From an uncultured OCS116 cluster bacterium (GTDB lineage: Bacteria; Pseudomonadota; Alphaproteobacteria; Rhizobiales; TMED25): a stretch of DNA of 50,670 bases. The notes under the pieces are model-generated. The model was given only the letters and a program-made list of their open reading frames with translations, did no database searches and was not told where the DNA came from. Shown one piece after another: positions 9,342 through 18,154 of the stretch; position 1 is the first letter of the stretch; each line of letters opens with the position of its first letter. The stretch covers positions 1 to 50,670 of the forward strand of contig CACPHU010000009.1 in NCBI GenBank assembly GCA_902633855.1, given 5' to 3'. The position numbers and the translations under genes were made by a program.

Positions 9342-10379
9342 CTATGGCTCAGCAATAGGATTTATTATTGAGGCCATTACGTCATCCAAATATACTGTTC
9401 CAATATACTTCTTCTTTGAATTTACGACATCAACTTCATTAATATTGTTTGAAATCATGACACGTACAGCTTCTTCAAGCTTTGCTTCTTTTGCAATGGT
9501 CACTTTTGAAAACGCATCTTTCGAGAGCTTTTTCATAACTTTTTCGCATTCGATTACTTTACCTCTATTCACTTGGGCTGTAAAATTTGATATGTAAGAG
9601 TCATAAGGATTTAAAATAATGTCCTGACCGGTACCTGATTGTATTATCTTTCCATCTCTTAATATTGCAATATTATCTCCTAACTTTAGCGCTTCGTCTA
9701 AATCATGTGTTATAAAGATGATGGTTTTCTTGAGTTCTTTTTGAAGCGTAATAAGCATATCTTGCATTTCAATTCTGATAAGAGGGTCTAGCGCTGAAAA
9801 TGGTTCATCCATCAATAATATGGGTGCATCGTTTGCCAATGCACGTGCAATACCAACTCTTTGCTGCATACCCCCTGAGAGTTGATTTGGGTGATAATTT
9901 TCAAACCCATCAAGCCCAACTTTATCAATCCAATATTTTGCAGTATTTTCCAATTCAGGGCTCTTTACACCTCTAATTTGAAGACCAAAATATGTATTCG
10001 ATAGAACAGTTCGATGAGGTAAAAGTGCAAACTTCTGAAAGACCATCGCAAAATTCTCACGCCTAAAATTGATTAAATCTTTTTTATTCAATTCGGTAAC
10101 ATTAACATTATTTACCACTATCTCTCCCGATGTCGGTCTTATTAGTTGGTTGAGGTGCCTAATCAAAGTGGATTTTCCAGAACCAGAGAGACCCATAAAG
10201 ACTTGGATTTTATTTTTAGGGATATCTATATTTATATTCTGCAAGCCAATAATATGATTATAATCATTTTGAAGTTCAGTCTTATCAATATTATTCTGAA
10301 CTAAATCTATAACTGTATCCGGGTTTTGTCCAAATACCTTAGAGACATTCTTAAGTTTAATATATGGCTTACTTATCAT
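9342..10379 (-). CDS. proV: Glycine betaine/proline-type ABC transporter ATPase
   Basis: The 345-residue ATPase has the ProV/OpuAA layout, with an N-terminal extension before the nucleotide-binding domain. It shows Walker A GLSGSGKST, the Q-loop VFQKFALLPHRTV, signature LSGGMQQRVGIARAL, Walker B ILLMDEPFSALD and the switch His in FITHDLDEAL. The C-terminus carries one CBS-like module (about residues 285-338), shorter than the tandem CBS pair of E. coli ProV, whose CBS region takes part in osmotic sensing. Its start overlaps the end of proW by 11 bases, a sign of translational coupling. It powers uptake of a quaternary-amine osmolyte or related compound; the exact substrate is uncertain. Confidence 0.9.
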   Translation of the reverse strand: MISKPYIKLKNVSKVFGQNPDTVIDLVQNNIDKTELQNDYNHIIGLQNINIDIPKNKIQVFMGLSGSGKSTLIRHLNQLIRPTSGEIVVNNVNVTELNKKDLINFRRENFAMVFQKFALLPHRTVLSNTYFGLQIRGVKSPELENTAKYWIDKVGLDGFENYHPNQLSGGMQQRVGIARALANDAPILLMDEPFSALDPLIRIEMQDMLITLQKELKKTIIFITHDLDEALKLGDNIAILRDGKIIQSGTGQDIILNPYDSYISNFTAQVNRGKVIECEKVMKKLSKDAFSKVTIAKEAKLEEAVRVMISNNINEVDVVNSKKKYIGTVYLDDVMASIINPIAEP

Positions 10380-11259
10380 TTATAGTGCCATGGCTTTCTT
10401 GTATCCTTTTACCATATGCTTGACTGACTCTATCAAAAACAATCGCAATGCCAACAATTGCAAATCCATTAAATATACCAAGTGTGAAGTATTGATTCTG
10501 GATCGCTGTTAGAACGGGTTGACCAAGACCTGTAACCCCTATCATTGAAGCGATTACGACCATCGATAATGCAAGCATGATTGTTTGATTTATTCCTGCC
10601 ATTATGGTAGGCAGTGCCAGAGGTATTTGGATATAGATGAGTTTTTGGGTATTTGAAGCACCATAGGAGTCAGCGGCTTCAATGACAGCCTGATTTACTA
10701 ACCGGATACCAAGATTTGTGAGCCTGATCATTGGTGGAATTGAGTAGATCACAACGGCAATGAGCCCTGGGATTTTGCCTATACCTAATAACATTACAAC
10801 TGGTATCAAATAAACAAAACTTGGCATAGTTTGCATCACATCCAACACTGGATTCATTACTCTTTGGAAGAAATTAGATTTTGCCATTAGTATTCCAATT
10901 GGAATTCCAAAAACAATAGCCAGTAGTGCAGCAACAAAAGTTATGGATATTGTTTTCATGGTATTTTCCCACATATCAAAGTAACCAATAAGAAGAAGTA
11001 TCATAACAACAGAAATGACAATCTTAATATTTTTGGAACCCGCCCATGCGATAATTGCAATTATTGCCATAATTATCGGCCAAGGGGTATTTATGAGAAA
11101 CTGTTCTGACTCAATTAAAAGAAATCTTACTGGTTCAAAGAATGACTCAATATTATCTCCATAATTTCGTGAAAAATTTTTAAACCCGGCATCAATAGAT
11201 TTTTTGAGTGATCGCAGTGTCTCTGTGTCTATTGATGGAAATTCAGTAAGTATCGACAT
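10369..11259 (-). CDS. proW: Glycine betaine/proline-type ABC transporter permease
   Basis: The 296-residue integral membrane permease has a hydrophilic N-terminal stretch of about 60 residues and then several transmembrane helices, as in ProW. The cytoplasmic coupling loop reads EAADSYGASNTQKLIYIQIPLA, which matches the EAA motif that docks with the ATPase. Conserved pieces include GIPIGILMAKS and DVMQTMPSFVYLIPVVMLLGIG. It forms the membrane channel of the importer with ProV and the periplasmic ProX. It starts 56 bases after the proX stop; that gap contains a perfect hairpin, described separately. Confidence 0.92.
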   Translation of the reverse strand: MSILTEFPSIDTETLRSLKKSIDAGFKNFSRNYGDNIESFFEPVRFLLIESEQFLINTPWPIIMAIIAIIAWAGSKNIKIVISVVMILLLIGYFDMWENTMKTISITFVAALLAIVFGIPIGILMAKSNFFQRVMNPVLDVMQTMPSFVYLIPVVMLLGIGKIPGLIAVVIYSIPPMIRLTNLGIRLVNQAVIEAADSYGASNTQKLIYIQIPLALPTIMAGINQTIMLALSMVVIASMIGVTGLGQPVLTAIQNQYFTLGIFNGFAIVGIAIVFDRVSQAYGKRIQESHGTINDK

Positions 11260-11274
11260 GCATTTGCAATCTTC

Positions 11275-11304
11275 ACCCTAGGAGAGATTTTACTCTCCTA
11301 GGGT
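11275..11304 (-). promoter_or_regulatory. Perfect 12-bp inverted repeat between proX and proW
   Basis: The arms ACCCTAGGAGAG (11275-11286) and CTCTCCTAGGGT (11293-11304) are exact reverse complements around a six-base loop. They lie in the 56-base gap between the proX stop and the proW start. No T-run follows on either strand, so it does not look like an ordinary intrinsic terminator. In ABC importer operons, a hairpin after the binding-protein gene commonly protects the upstream mRNA and lowers downstream expression, giving excess binding protein. That role is inferred here from position. Confidence 0.75.
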
Positions 11305-11315
11305 AGGTAATGAAA

Positions 11316-12335
11316 TTATAGGGCTTCGAGTACCCTATCCTTAACAGCTTCGGAAACCCAATCAGACCAATCATCTTCATTATTCTGAAGATAATAGATT
11401 GCTCCTTCTTCACCTGTTGCTTGGTTATCTGCCATCCAGGCCAACAGACTGTTCATTGTTGCGCTATCAAAGTCTCTTTTTGAAATATAGTCCATTGCAA
11501 CGGAAGCTTGATTAGAAAAGTTTTCTGTCACAACAGTTTCAACATATGAAAATCCCCACGCATTTGGTTTCGGATCCGCGCAATCTGCGACAGATGTACA
11601 GCTAGCCCATTCTTCACTATCATGTGTTGCATTGGGCTCAAGCATGTACATTGGTAGCTTTCCAAGTATTGCTGTTGGTGCCCAATAATACGTTACTATG
11701 TTTGTCCCGTCGTTTATGGCTTTACTAATAAGCGCATCTAGTCCAGCAGATGAGCCTGGATCAATCAGATCCCAGCCTTTTGCTTCCATATCATAAGCTC
11801 TGTATAGGTTCTGGTTTATATATTGGCAAGCCCAACCTGCAGGACAGCCAATTAATGCACCTCTTTCAGGGTTCTCAGGATTTGGGAATAAATCAGGTCT
11901 TGCGATAACGTCTTCCCAAGTTTTTAATTCTGGATTTGCGGCTAGTGTTGCTTCTGGAATGAACCAGCCCTCTTCACCGCCTTGTGTGAATACATTTCCA
12001 GTTGAAATTAATCTTCCCTCTTCTTTCGCGGCATCAAGTGGAGCTCTTAGTGAGTTTGACCATAGCTCTGGAGCAACATCTGGCTCACCTTTTTCATTCA
12101 TTGATGTGAATGTTGGTACAGTATCGCCTGGAACTAGTTCTACATTACATTCATATCCATGTGTTAGAATTATTTTATCGATTTCGGCAATCGCTTGCGC
12201 TGATGACCAATTCATATTCGCTATAGTAACAGATCCACAGTCTGCGAGTTTTGTATCCTCTTTGAGTGCATTATTGAGGATAATCCCGCCTGCAATTAAT
12301 ACTACTACGATGATTGGTAATATATATTTATTCAT
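11316..12335 (-). CDS. proX: Glycine betaine/proline-type ABC transporter substrate-binding protein
   Basis: The 339-residue protein belongs to the OpuAC/ProX family of periplasmic quaternary-amine binding proteins. Residues 4-24 form a hydrophobic signal or anchor segment with no clear lipobox cysteine. The mature part begins near DCGSVTIANMNWSSAQ, and Trp and Cys residues typical of the family are spread through the sequence (NMNW, PELWSN, GCPAGWACQYIN, YYWAPTAIL). It would capture the osmolyte in the periplasm and deliver it to ProW/ProV. A good ribosome binding site, AGGAAG, precedes the ATG. As first gene of the operon it carries the promoter region. Betaine, choline and carnitine are all possible ligands. 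Confidence 0.9.
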   Translation of the reverse strand: MNKYILPIIVVVLIAGGIILNNALKEDTKLADCGSVTIANMNWSSAQAIAEIDKIILTHGYECNVELVPGDTVPTFTSMNEKGEPDVAPELWSNSLRAPLDAAKEEGRLISTGNVFTQGGEEGWFIPEATLAANPELKTWEDVIARPDLFPNPENPERGALIGCPAGWACQYINQNLYRAYDMEAKGWDLIDPGSSAGLDALISKAINDGTNIVTYYWAPTAILGKLPMYMLEPNATHDSEEWASCTSVADCADPKPNAWGFSYVETVVTENFSNQASVAMDYISKRDFDSATMNSLLAWMADNQATGEEGAIYYLQNNEDDWSDWVSEAVKDRVLEAL

Positions 12336-12393
12336 AAATCTTCCTATTTTTTTCTTTTTTAAAGAGGGGATACCTTAACATACTTTTTTAGTA

Positions 12394-12424
12394 ATTATAA
12401 CCGTGAGGCCATTTTTTCTGTGAA
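12394..12424 (-). promoter_or_regulatory. Candidate promoter of the proXWV operon
   Basis: On the minus strand a perfect TATAAT (12394-12399) lies 59 bases upstream of the proX start. A TTCACA at 12419-12424 could serve as -35 element, but the 19-base spacer is longer than ideal. The long leader between this -10 and proX holds no recognised riboswitch. Confidence 0.4.
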
Positions 12425-12470
12425 TTTCCCTCATAACACATTGTATTTTATGACTTATTTTTTTTCCTAA

Positions 12471-12508
12471 TAAAACAAAAACCCCCTATTTATTAAAAAA
12501 AGGGGGTT
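12471..12508 (-). terminator. Rho-independent terminator after sodB
   Basis: Read on the minus strand, the stem arms are AGGGGGTT's complement AACCCCCT (12508-12501) and AGGGGGTT (12487-12480), an eight-pair stem around a 13-base A/T loop. The stem runs directly into a TTTTGTTTTA tract (12479-12470). The stem begins 25 bases after the sodB stop. No T-run follows on the plus strand, so it works for sodB only and separates it from proX downstream. Confidence 0.85.
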
Positions 12509-12533
12509 CATAAAAAAATATTTATGGTGTGAA

Positions 12534-13130
12534 TTAGCTTGCTGCCTCATAGAGACTATTCACGTATTCCCAATTTATCAAATTATCAAACCATGCTTCT
12601 AAATATTTTGGTCGAGCATTTCTGTAGTCAATATAGTATGAGTGTTCCCATACATCACAACCAAGTAATGGAGTTGCTCCATTAACTAGTGGGTTTTCAC
12701 CATTTGGGGTTTTTGAGATATTCAACTTCCCGTCTTTCAATTCAAGCCAACACCATCCAGATCCAAATTGAGTGACACCCGCGTTTATAAAATCAGATCT
12801 CATTTTCTCAATACCGCCAAGGTCCTCATCTATTTTCATCTCAAGATTCGATGGTATCTTTCCTGATGCATTTGGTGCCATCATATTCCAAAAGTGAAGG
12901 TGATTGTAGTGTTGTGCTGCATTATTAAATAAGCCTGGATTTGTACCATGTGACTTTATGACAATATTTTCTAGTGACTCATTTGCTAAATCAGACTCTG
13001 CCAATAGATTATTACCGTTTGTTACATATGCTAAATGGTGTTTATCATGGTGGAATTCTAATGTTTCAGCCGACATAAATGGCGCTAACGCGTCATGTGA
13101 ATAAGGTAAATCAGGTAGCTCAAATGCCAT
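12534..13130 (-). CDS. sodB: Superoxide dismutase, iron type
   Basis: The 198-residue enzyme shows all four metal ligands of Fe/Mn superoxide dismutases: H27 in LEFHHDKHH, H77 in HYNHLHFW, and D159 and H163 in DVWEH. The NNAAQ segment just before the second ligand is typical of Fe enzymes, so iron is the likely metal. It disproportionates superoxide in the cytosol. There is no signal peptide. A CGGAG ribosome binding site precedes the ATG. The 92-base AT-rich gap upstream, after gcdH, probably holds its own promoter, and a strong terminator follows. Confidence 0.95.
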   Translation of the reverse strand: MAFELPDLPYSHDALAPFMSAETLEFHHDKHHLAYVTNGNNLLAESDLANESLENIVIKSHGTNPGLFNNAAQHYNHLHFWNMMAPNASGKIPSNLEMKIDEDLGGIEKMRSDFINAGVTQFGSGWCWLELKDGKLNISKTPNGENPLVNGATPLLGCDVWEHSYYIDYRNARPKYLEAWFDNLINWEYVNSLYEAAS

Positions 13131-13222
13131 TTTTTTCTCCGTTTGTAAATTAAACTTATAGAAATGTTATCATCTAAATATAATAATTTAAATCAAAATA
13201 TCAAATAATGAATAGACAGATT

Positions 13223-14419
13223 TTAATAAAAAGCCTGAATTCCCGTTTGCGATCTACCGAGAATGAGCGAGTGTATATTCGATGTACCTTCATAGGTATT
13301 GACAGTTTCTAAATTAAGTAGGTGTCGAATTACATGATAATCTTCAGATATTCCATTTCCGCCTAATATATCTCGAGATTTACGAGCAATATCCAGTGCC
13401 ATTAAACAATTATTTCGTTTAAGTAGAGAAATTGCAGCGGGATTGATTTTTCTCTTATCAAGTTCCCTTCCAAGTTTAAGGGCTCCAAGTTTTGCTAGTG
13501 TGACTTGCGTTTGGCAATCCACTAGATCTTTTTGAATAAGCTGATTACTAGCAATTGGTTTGTTAAATTGTTTCCTGTCGAGGGCGTATTCACGCGCGGC
13601 ATGCCAGCAAAATTCTGCTGCACCAACTGTTCCCCAAGAAATTCCAAATCTCGCTTTATTCAAGCATGAAAAAGGTCCCTTCAGTCCACTCACACCAGGT
13701 AGACGACAATCATCATCAACGTGTGTCTCATCCATGTGAATCTGCCCTGTTGAAGAGGCCCTCAGTGAGAGTTTTCCATCTATCTTTTCAGTACGAAATT
13801 TATGTTTATTTTTATCGAGTATAAAACCTTGAATATCATAATCATCAGTTTTTGCCCAAACGATTGCCACATCTGCAATCGGTGCATTAGTAATCCAAGT
13901 TTTTGAACCATTTAAAACCCATCCATTATCAGATTTCGTTGCCGTGGTTTGCATGCTTGATGGGTCTGACCCATGATCTGGTTCTGTTAATCCAAAGCAG
14001 CCTATTAGTTTTCCCTTAATAAGTTCTGGAATATATTTTTTTCTCTGCTCATCGCTTCCAAATTCAAAAATTGGATGAATGACTAGGGAGCTTTGGACAC
14101 TCATTGCCGATCTATATCCAGAGTCAACCTTTTCAATCTCGTAAGCTATGAGGCCATAGCAAACATGATTTAATTCTGCCCCTTCATATTTTGCTGGTAT
14201 TGTCGGTGCAATTAGGCCAAGCTTTCCAAGCTCTTGTAAGATGCTTTGATCAAATATTTCTTTTTTAAAAGCTTCTTTGACTCTTGGAAATAATTCTTTA
14301 GATGAATATTCATGCGCAGTCTTTTGAACAAGTTTTTCTTCATCTGAAAATTCGTCACTAATGCCAAGAATATCGTCCCAATCTTGATCAGGTAGTGCTT
14401 TCTCAAAATTATTTGCCAT
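13223..14419 (-). CDS. gcdH: Glutaryl-CoA dehydrogenase
   Basis: The 398-residue flavoenzyme matches human GCDH closely in key blocks. These include [12 protein letters not shown], with the Arg-Ser pair that binds the glutaryl carboxylate, then [31 protein letters not shown] and LGGNGIS. It ends with [10 protein letters not shown], which holds the catalytic glutamate. It oxidises and decarboxylates glutaryl-CoA to crotonyl-CoA in lysine/tryptophan breakdown. The ATG at 14419 is preferred; the longer frame would need a TTG at 14440. The start overlaps the end of msrB by 11 bases, suggesting translational coupling, although the two functions are unrelated. Confidence 0.93.
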   Translation of the reverse strand: MANNFEKALPDQDWDDILGISDEFSDEEKLVQKTAHEYSSKELFPRVKEAFKKEIFDQSILQELGKLGLIAPTIPAKYEGAELNHVCYGLIAYEIEKVDSGYRSAMSVQSSLVIHPIFEFGSDEQRKKYIPELIKGKLIGCFGLTEPDHGSDPSSMQTTATKSDNGWVLNGSKTWITNAPIADVAIVWAKTDDYDIQGFILDKNKHKFRTEKIDGKLSLRASSTGQIHMDETHVDDDCRLPGVSGLKGPFSCLNKARFGISWGTVGAAEFCWHAAREYALDRKQFNKPIASNQLIQKDLVDCQTQVTLAKLGALKLGRELDKRKINPAAISLLKRNNCLMALDIARKSRDILGGNGISEDYHVIRHLLNLETVNTYEGTSNIHSLILGRSQTGIQAFY

Positions 14420-14798
14420 TAAGTTTCTCTTTCTTCTCAAAGCTCATTGCATTTCCATTGATGCAATATCTAAGACCAGTTGGCTTTGGTCCATCATTAA
14501 AAAGATGTCCTAGATGGGCATCACAATTTGCACATTTCACTTCTGTTCGGATCATGAAATGACTATTATCTCTGTGCTCAGAAATATTCATTTTATATTC
14601 TGTATCGAAGAAACTCGGCCATCCAGACCCTGAATCATACTTATGGGTTGAAGCAAATAATGGTGTATTACAACAAATGCAAGTGAAAGTGCCATCTGAT
14701 TTCTCATTTAGATGAGGTCCTGTAAAAGGACGTTCTGTTCCAGACTCCCTAGTTACATAATATTGCAATTCAGTCAGATTTTCATTTCGTTTATTCAT
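14409..14798 (-). CDS. msrB: Peptide-methionine (R)-S-oxide reductase MsrB
   Basis: The 129-residue protein is a complete MsrB. It has two zinc-binding cysteine pairs (C40/C43 in CICC and C89/C92 in CANC), the SGSGWPSF substrate loop, [10 protein letters not shown], and the catalytic cysteine C112 in LRYCIN. It reduces the R-form of methionine sulfoxide in proteins. There is no export signal, so it should be cytosolic. It lies 18 bases after the last Mrp gene and overlaps gcdH by 11 bases, so it may ride on the antiporter transcript. Confidence 0.95.
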   Translation of the reverse strand: MNKRNENLTELQYYVTRESGTERPFTGPHLNEKSDGTFTCICCNTPLFASTHKYDSGSGWPSFFDTEYKMNISEHRDNSHFMIRTEVKCANCDAHLGHLFNDGPKPTGLRYCINGNAMSFEKKEKLNGK

Positions 14799-14816
14799 TA
14801 TTTTATTCTATCACAT

Positions 14817-16493
14817 TTACGCAAATAGATAAAATAGCAGAAATAAACCAAGCAGAATTGCCGTCCAAAGAGCCATATTTCCGGTGGACCAAGAGCGCCC
14901 AAGCATCCCAGAAGGACCACTATGCTTGTGCAAACTTCGAATTGTTTGAGTTCCTAAATTATCTATAGATTGAATGAGAGTTTGTATTTTTTTGAGTAGG
15001 TAAGTATCAAATAAGTTAACAACTAATACGCCAAATTTTCTCCAGAACCAGTCGAAATCAAGCGTAATGGTAAGCGTTCGTTTTAAATACTTCAATAGAA
15101 TGAAAAATGCTAAACCGGAGAACATTAGAAGCTGCAATTGTGAGGATACATGATCCAATGTATATGGTAAGTATTTGACGTCATATGGCAGAATTGAATA
15201 AAGTGCACCAGGAAAAACACCAATTAATATACATAGCGCTGATAAAAGTATCATTGCTAACCTCATATTTTTTGGGGGGTCCTCAGCTTTAATTTTCGCA
15301 TCTTTTTGAAAAAATACAAACCACGGAAACTTTATGCCAGCATGCAGAAAAACCCCAGCAGATGCCATTGTCAACAGAAGCCACAATATCTTGAGTTCTT
15401 CATATACGGTAGCCTGTACAGTTAGAGACTTGGATATAAAACCTGAGGTTAGAGGAAATGCGGATATTGATAGCGCCCCAATGATACCACAAATCATCGT
15501 AAGAGGCATCGTCTTATACAAACCACCCAGATCAGTACATTTTGTACGACCTGTAATGTAAAATACTGAACCGGCACTCATCAGCAGTAGGGCCTTGTAT
15601 ATAATGTGCGTAAAAGCATGTGAGGATGCCCCATTTATCGCTATTTCAGTTCCAATACCAACTGCTACAATCATAAAGCCAACCTGATTCACGATAGAGT
15701 AAGACAGGATGCGTCTCATATCATTTTCAAGAATTGCAAAAATAATTCCATAAAATATCATAAATATACCAACATATATAAGAAATTGGTAACCCGCATA
15801 GCCAACAATCAAAACGTACACTGCTGTTTTTGTAGTGAATGCAGACAAAAATACTGTTCCTGACCATGACGCACTTGGGTATGCATCAGGAATCCAGCTG
15901 GAAAATGGTGGAGCTCCGGCATTTATTAAGAAGCCTGCTAGGACAAAATACGAGAATATATTATCAGGACTCATCAGTCCAAAAGCAAGGGTTCCTGTTG
16001 TATTTACGTAGCCAATTATTCCAATCAATAATATGGAACCACCGAGTAAATGCACAGCGAGGTACCTTATACCGGGATAATAGGACTGCTTAGATCCGCT
16101 CCATATGACAATTGTTGATGTTATTGCCATAATTTCCCAGAATATGAATAAAGTTATTAAATCACCAGATAAAACAACTGATATTGATGAACCAACATAC
16201 ACAAAAGCCGACGATATCTCAGATTTACTATCTTGGTTTATGCTAAATATTGCGGTGGCAAATAATATCAGCAGAAATATATATGAGAATAGCCGGCTTA
16301 ATTTATCAATACTTAATAATATTAACTCATAATTTCCATAATCAAGCTTGATGACGGTCCCATTATCTAATGAAAATAAAATAATAAAACTCGCTATTGG
16401 AAATAAAAGTACAATCAATCGGTTCTTGATCAATGGTATGAATAACCCAAATAATATGAGTATTATTCCGGGATGTAATAAGCTACTCGTCAT
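14817..16493 (-). CDS. Mrp-type cation/proton antiporter subunit, NuoL/M/N family (alphaproteobacterial subunit D type)
   Basis: The 558-residue membrane protein is a proton-conducting subunit with about 14 helices. It has the key TM5 glutamate in FIFWEIMAITS, the TM7 lysine in FTTKTAVYVL, and a long conserved centre (NDMRRILSYSIVNQVGFM, then SSHAFTHIIYKALL). The C-terminal third holds a LDFDWFWRKFG segment and extra helices, as in antiporter subunits long known from alphaproteobacteria. It is the last of three such paralogues here and could stand in for the N-terminal half of MrpA, which has no obvious gene of its own. Its start overlaps the upstream small gene by 11 bases. Confidence 0.8.
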   Translation of the reverse strand: MTSSLLHPGIILILFGLFIPLIKNRLIVLLFPIASFIILFSLDNGTVIKLDYGNYELILLSIDKLSRLFSYIFLLILFATAIFSINQDSKSEISSAFVYVGSSISVVLSGDLITLFIFWEIMAITSTIVIWSGSKQSYYPGIRYLAVHLLGGSILLIGIIGYVNTTGTLAFGLMSPDNIFSYFVLAGFLINAGAPPFSSWIPDAYPSASWSGTVFLSAFTTKTAVYVLIVGYAGYQFLIYVGIFMIFYGIIFAILENDMRRILSYSIVNQVGFMIVAVGIGTEIAINGASSHAFTHIIYKALLLMSAGSVFYITGRTKCTDLGGLYKTMPLTMICGIIGALSISAFPLTSGFISKSLTVQATVYEELKILWLLLTMASAGVFLHAGIKFPWFVFFQKDAKIKAEDPPKNMRLAMILLSALCILIGVFPGALYSILPYDVKYLPYTLDHVSSQLQLLMFSGLAFFILLKYLKRTLTITLDFDWFWRKFGVLVVNLFDTYLLKKIQTLIQSIDNLGTQTIRSLHKHSGPSGMLGRSWSTGNMALWTAILLGLFLLFYLFA

Positions 16494-16704
16494 AGTAATC
16501 CTCAGGTCTTTTTAAAAAAATTCCAATAGCTTTCGAGACGAATACTAAAAATATGCAAGATAAGAATCCATAGATGGATGGAAATGCAAAAAAACCGTCT
16601 ACACCAAAATAATCGTGTCGGTGAATTACAAGGTCACTAAAAAATAAAATTGCAAGTATGAATAGAAAACTTATCCATAATTTTTTGATCGTGCTATTTA
16701 ACAT
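16483..16704 (-). CDS. Small two-helix membrane protein linked to the Mrp cluster
   Basis: This 73-residue protein has two predicted membrane segments (about residues 9-25 and 43-63). Between them is a short loop rich in distinctive residues, HRHDYFGVDGFFAFP, and the protein ends in an acidic EDYYDE tail. Its start overlaps the stop of the preceding antiporter subunit by 11 bases, and its end overlaps the next by 11. Such tight coupling between two large subunits argues for a real accessory subunit. I recall similar small proteins next to this subunit type in other alphaproteobacteria, but I cannot name a characterised family. Its function is unknown. Confidence 0.7.
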   Translation of the reverse strand: MLNSTIKKLWISFLFILAILFFSDLVIHRHDYFGVDGFFAFPSIYGFLSCIFLVFVSKAIGIFLKRPEDYYDE

Positions 16705-18154
16705 TACTTATTACCTCCATGACCAAGTTTGGTTGCATAAATAGAATTACCATTAGCACACAACAAATGATTATAGATAAGTTAATATCCTGTGGTAGTG
16801 TCTTAAATGAAATTTCTTTCAACTCATTTTTAAAGAAAAACTTATATATAATTGGCGTAAAATAACCAATATTTAATAGAGTAGAAATTGTAATAACGAG
16901 TAAGATAAACCATTGACCAACCTCTACAGAGGACTGCACAATATACCATTTACTCGTAAAACCAACTAATAACGGAATTCCCACCAGCGACATCGCTCCC
17001 AAAGTGAATGCAATGCTTACGACCTTAAGTTTTTTTCCTATGCCATCCATTTCACTTATTTTTGTGTATCCTGTGGATGAATAAATTGCACCAGCTGCAA
17101 AAAATAATGTTATTTTGCTAACGGCGTGTGCGACAAGATGCATGGATGCAGCAATTATTGCCGAGGGGGTTAATATTAAAATAGCAATGACGACATATGA
17201 CAATTGACTGATTGTCGAGTAAGCTAGTAATTTTTTTAAATTATCTTGTTTTATTGCAATTACTGAGGTTGTTATTATTGTAAATCCGCAAATATAAATC
17301 ATAAAATCAACAGTGAATAGACCAAGCAAGATATCAAGGCCGAAAATATAAACCAATACTTTAATAATTGAAAATACACCAACTTTTACGACGGCAACGG
17401 CGTGTAATAACGCTGATACGGGCGTCGGTGCAACCATAGCAGCAGGTAGCCATGAATGAAAAGGCATGACAGCTGCTTTTGAGATACCAAATATAAATAG
17501 AATTAATAATATCGAGATTGCGATATTGTTTACCTCCATGCCAGAGAGAGTTGTGGTCAGAAGACCACCTGATACAAAATCAAGATTGCCACTGAGGTAA
17601 TATACATATCCCATTGCAGGGAGAAAAAAGCACAAGGAAGTACCCAGTAATATAAGAAGATATTTTCTGCCTGATTGCTTTGATTGTTCGTCGCCTTTAT
17701 GCGTCACGAGGGGATATGTTGATACGGTTAGTAATTCATAAAATATGAATAATGTTAGCAGGTTACTTGAGAGGGCTGCACCGTTGGCACAACCAATAGC
17801 TATGGCAAAAAAAGAAAAGAAATTTCCAAGTCTTTTTTCATTATTGGTTCGCATATACCCATATGAATATAAGGTGGCGACCAACCACAGAGAATTGACC
17901 ATGATTATGAATACAAAACTTATCGGTTCAAGACCTAATGAGATACCAATATTCGGAAAAATATCAAAAATATTGATGCTAGAACTCATAAAATCAGAAT
18001 TTTGTTGTATTTTATATACACTCCATAATGCCAGAATAGGTCCCGACAACAGGATTGGGTAACGCAAATTTTGAATTTCCCAGGTGATTTTGATTAAAAT
18101 CGACAAAAATATTGGTATAAGTACCGGTAATAAATATATGATTTGTTGGCTCAT
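16694..18154 (-). CDS. Mrp-type antiporter subunit, NuoL/M/N family (second MrpD-like/MrpA-N-like)
   Basis: The 486-residue membrane protein has the proton-antiporter core. It carries the TM5 glutamate in FIFYELLTVST, the PTPVSALLHAVAVVKVG segment with the TM7 lysine, and SHLVAHAVSK-like helix residues later (written MHLVAHAVSKITLF). The PTPVSALLHA wording is closer to NuoL/MrpA N-domains than to the MrpD beside it, so this may be the MrpA N-terminal equivalent, although it lacks the long C-terminal helix region. It overlaps mrpD by four bases (ATGA) upstream and the 73-residue gene by 11 downstream. It is likely part of one membrane complex moving Na+ or K+ out against H+. Confidence 0.8.
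   Translation of the reverse strand: MSQQIIYLLPVLIPIFLSILIKITWEIQNLRYPILLSGPILALWSVYKIQQNSDFMSSSINIFDIFPNIGISLGLEPISFVFIIMVNSLWLVATLYSYGYMRTNNEKRLGNFFSFFAIAIGCANGAALSSNLLTLFIFYELLTVSTYPLVTHKGDEQSKQSGRKYLLILLGTSLCFFLPAMGYVYYLSGNLDFVSGGLLTTTLSGMEVNNIAISILLILFIFGISKAAVMPFHSWLPAAMVAPTPVSALLHAVAVVKVGVFSIIKVLVYIFGLDILLGLFTVDFMIYICGFTIITTSVIAIKQDNLKKLLAYSTISQLSYVVIAILILTPSAIIAASMHLVAHAVSKITLFFAAGAIYSSTGYTKISEMDGIGKKLKVVSIAFTLGAMSLVGIPLLVGFTSKWYIVQSSVEVGQWFILLVITISTLLNIGYFTPIIYKFFFKNELKEISFKTLPQDINLSIIICCVLMVILFMQPNLVMEVISNVK

Noticed and set aside
11275-11304. Intrinsic terminator after proX
   Set aside because: The stem is strong, but neither strand has a T-run after it and the operon continues, so it is listed as a regulatory hairpin instead.
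15334-15561. Antisense open frames within the mrp, cobN and ccmF genes
   Set aside because: They lie opposite well-identified genes, have no ribosome binding sites or recognisable domains, and look like shadow frames.
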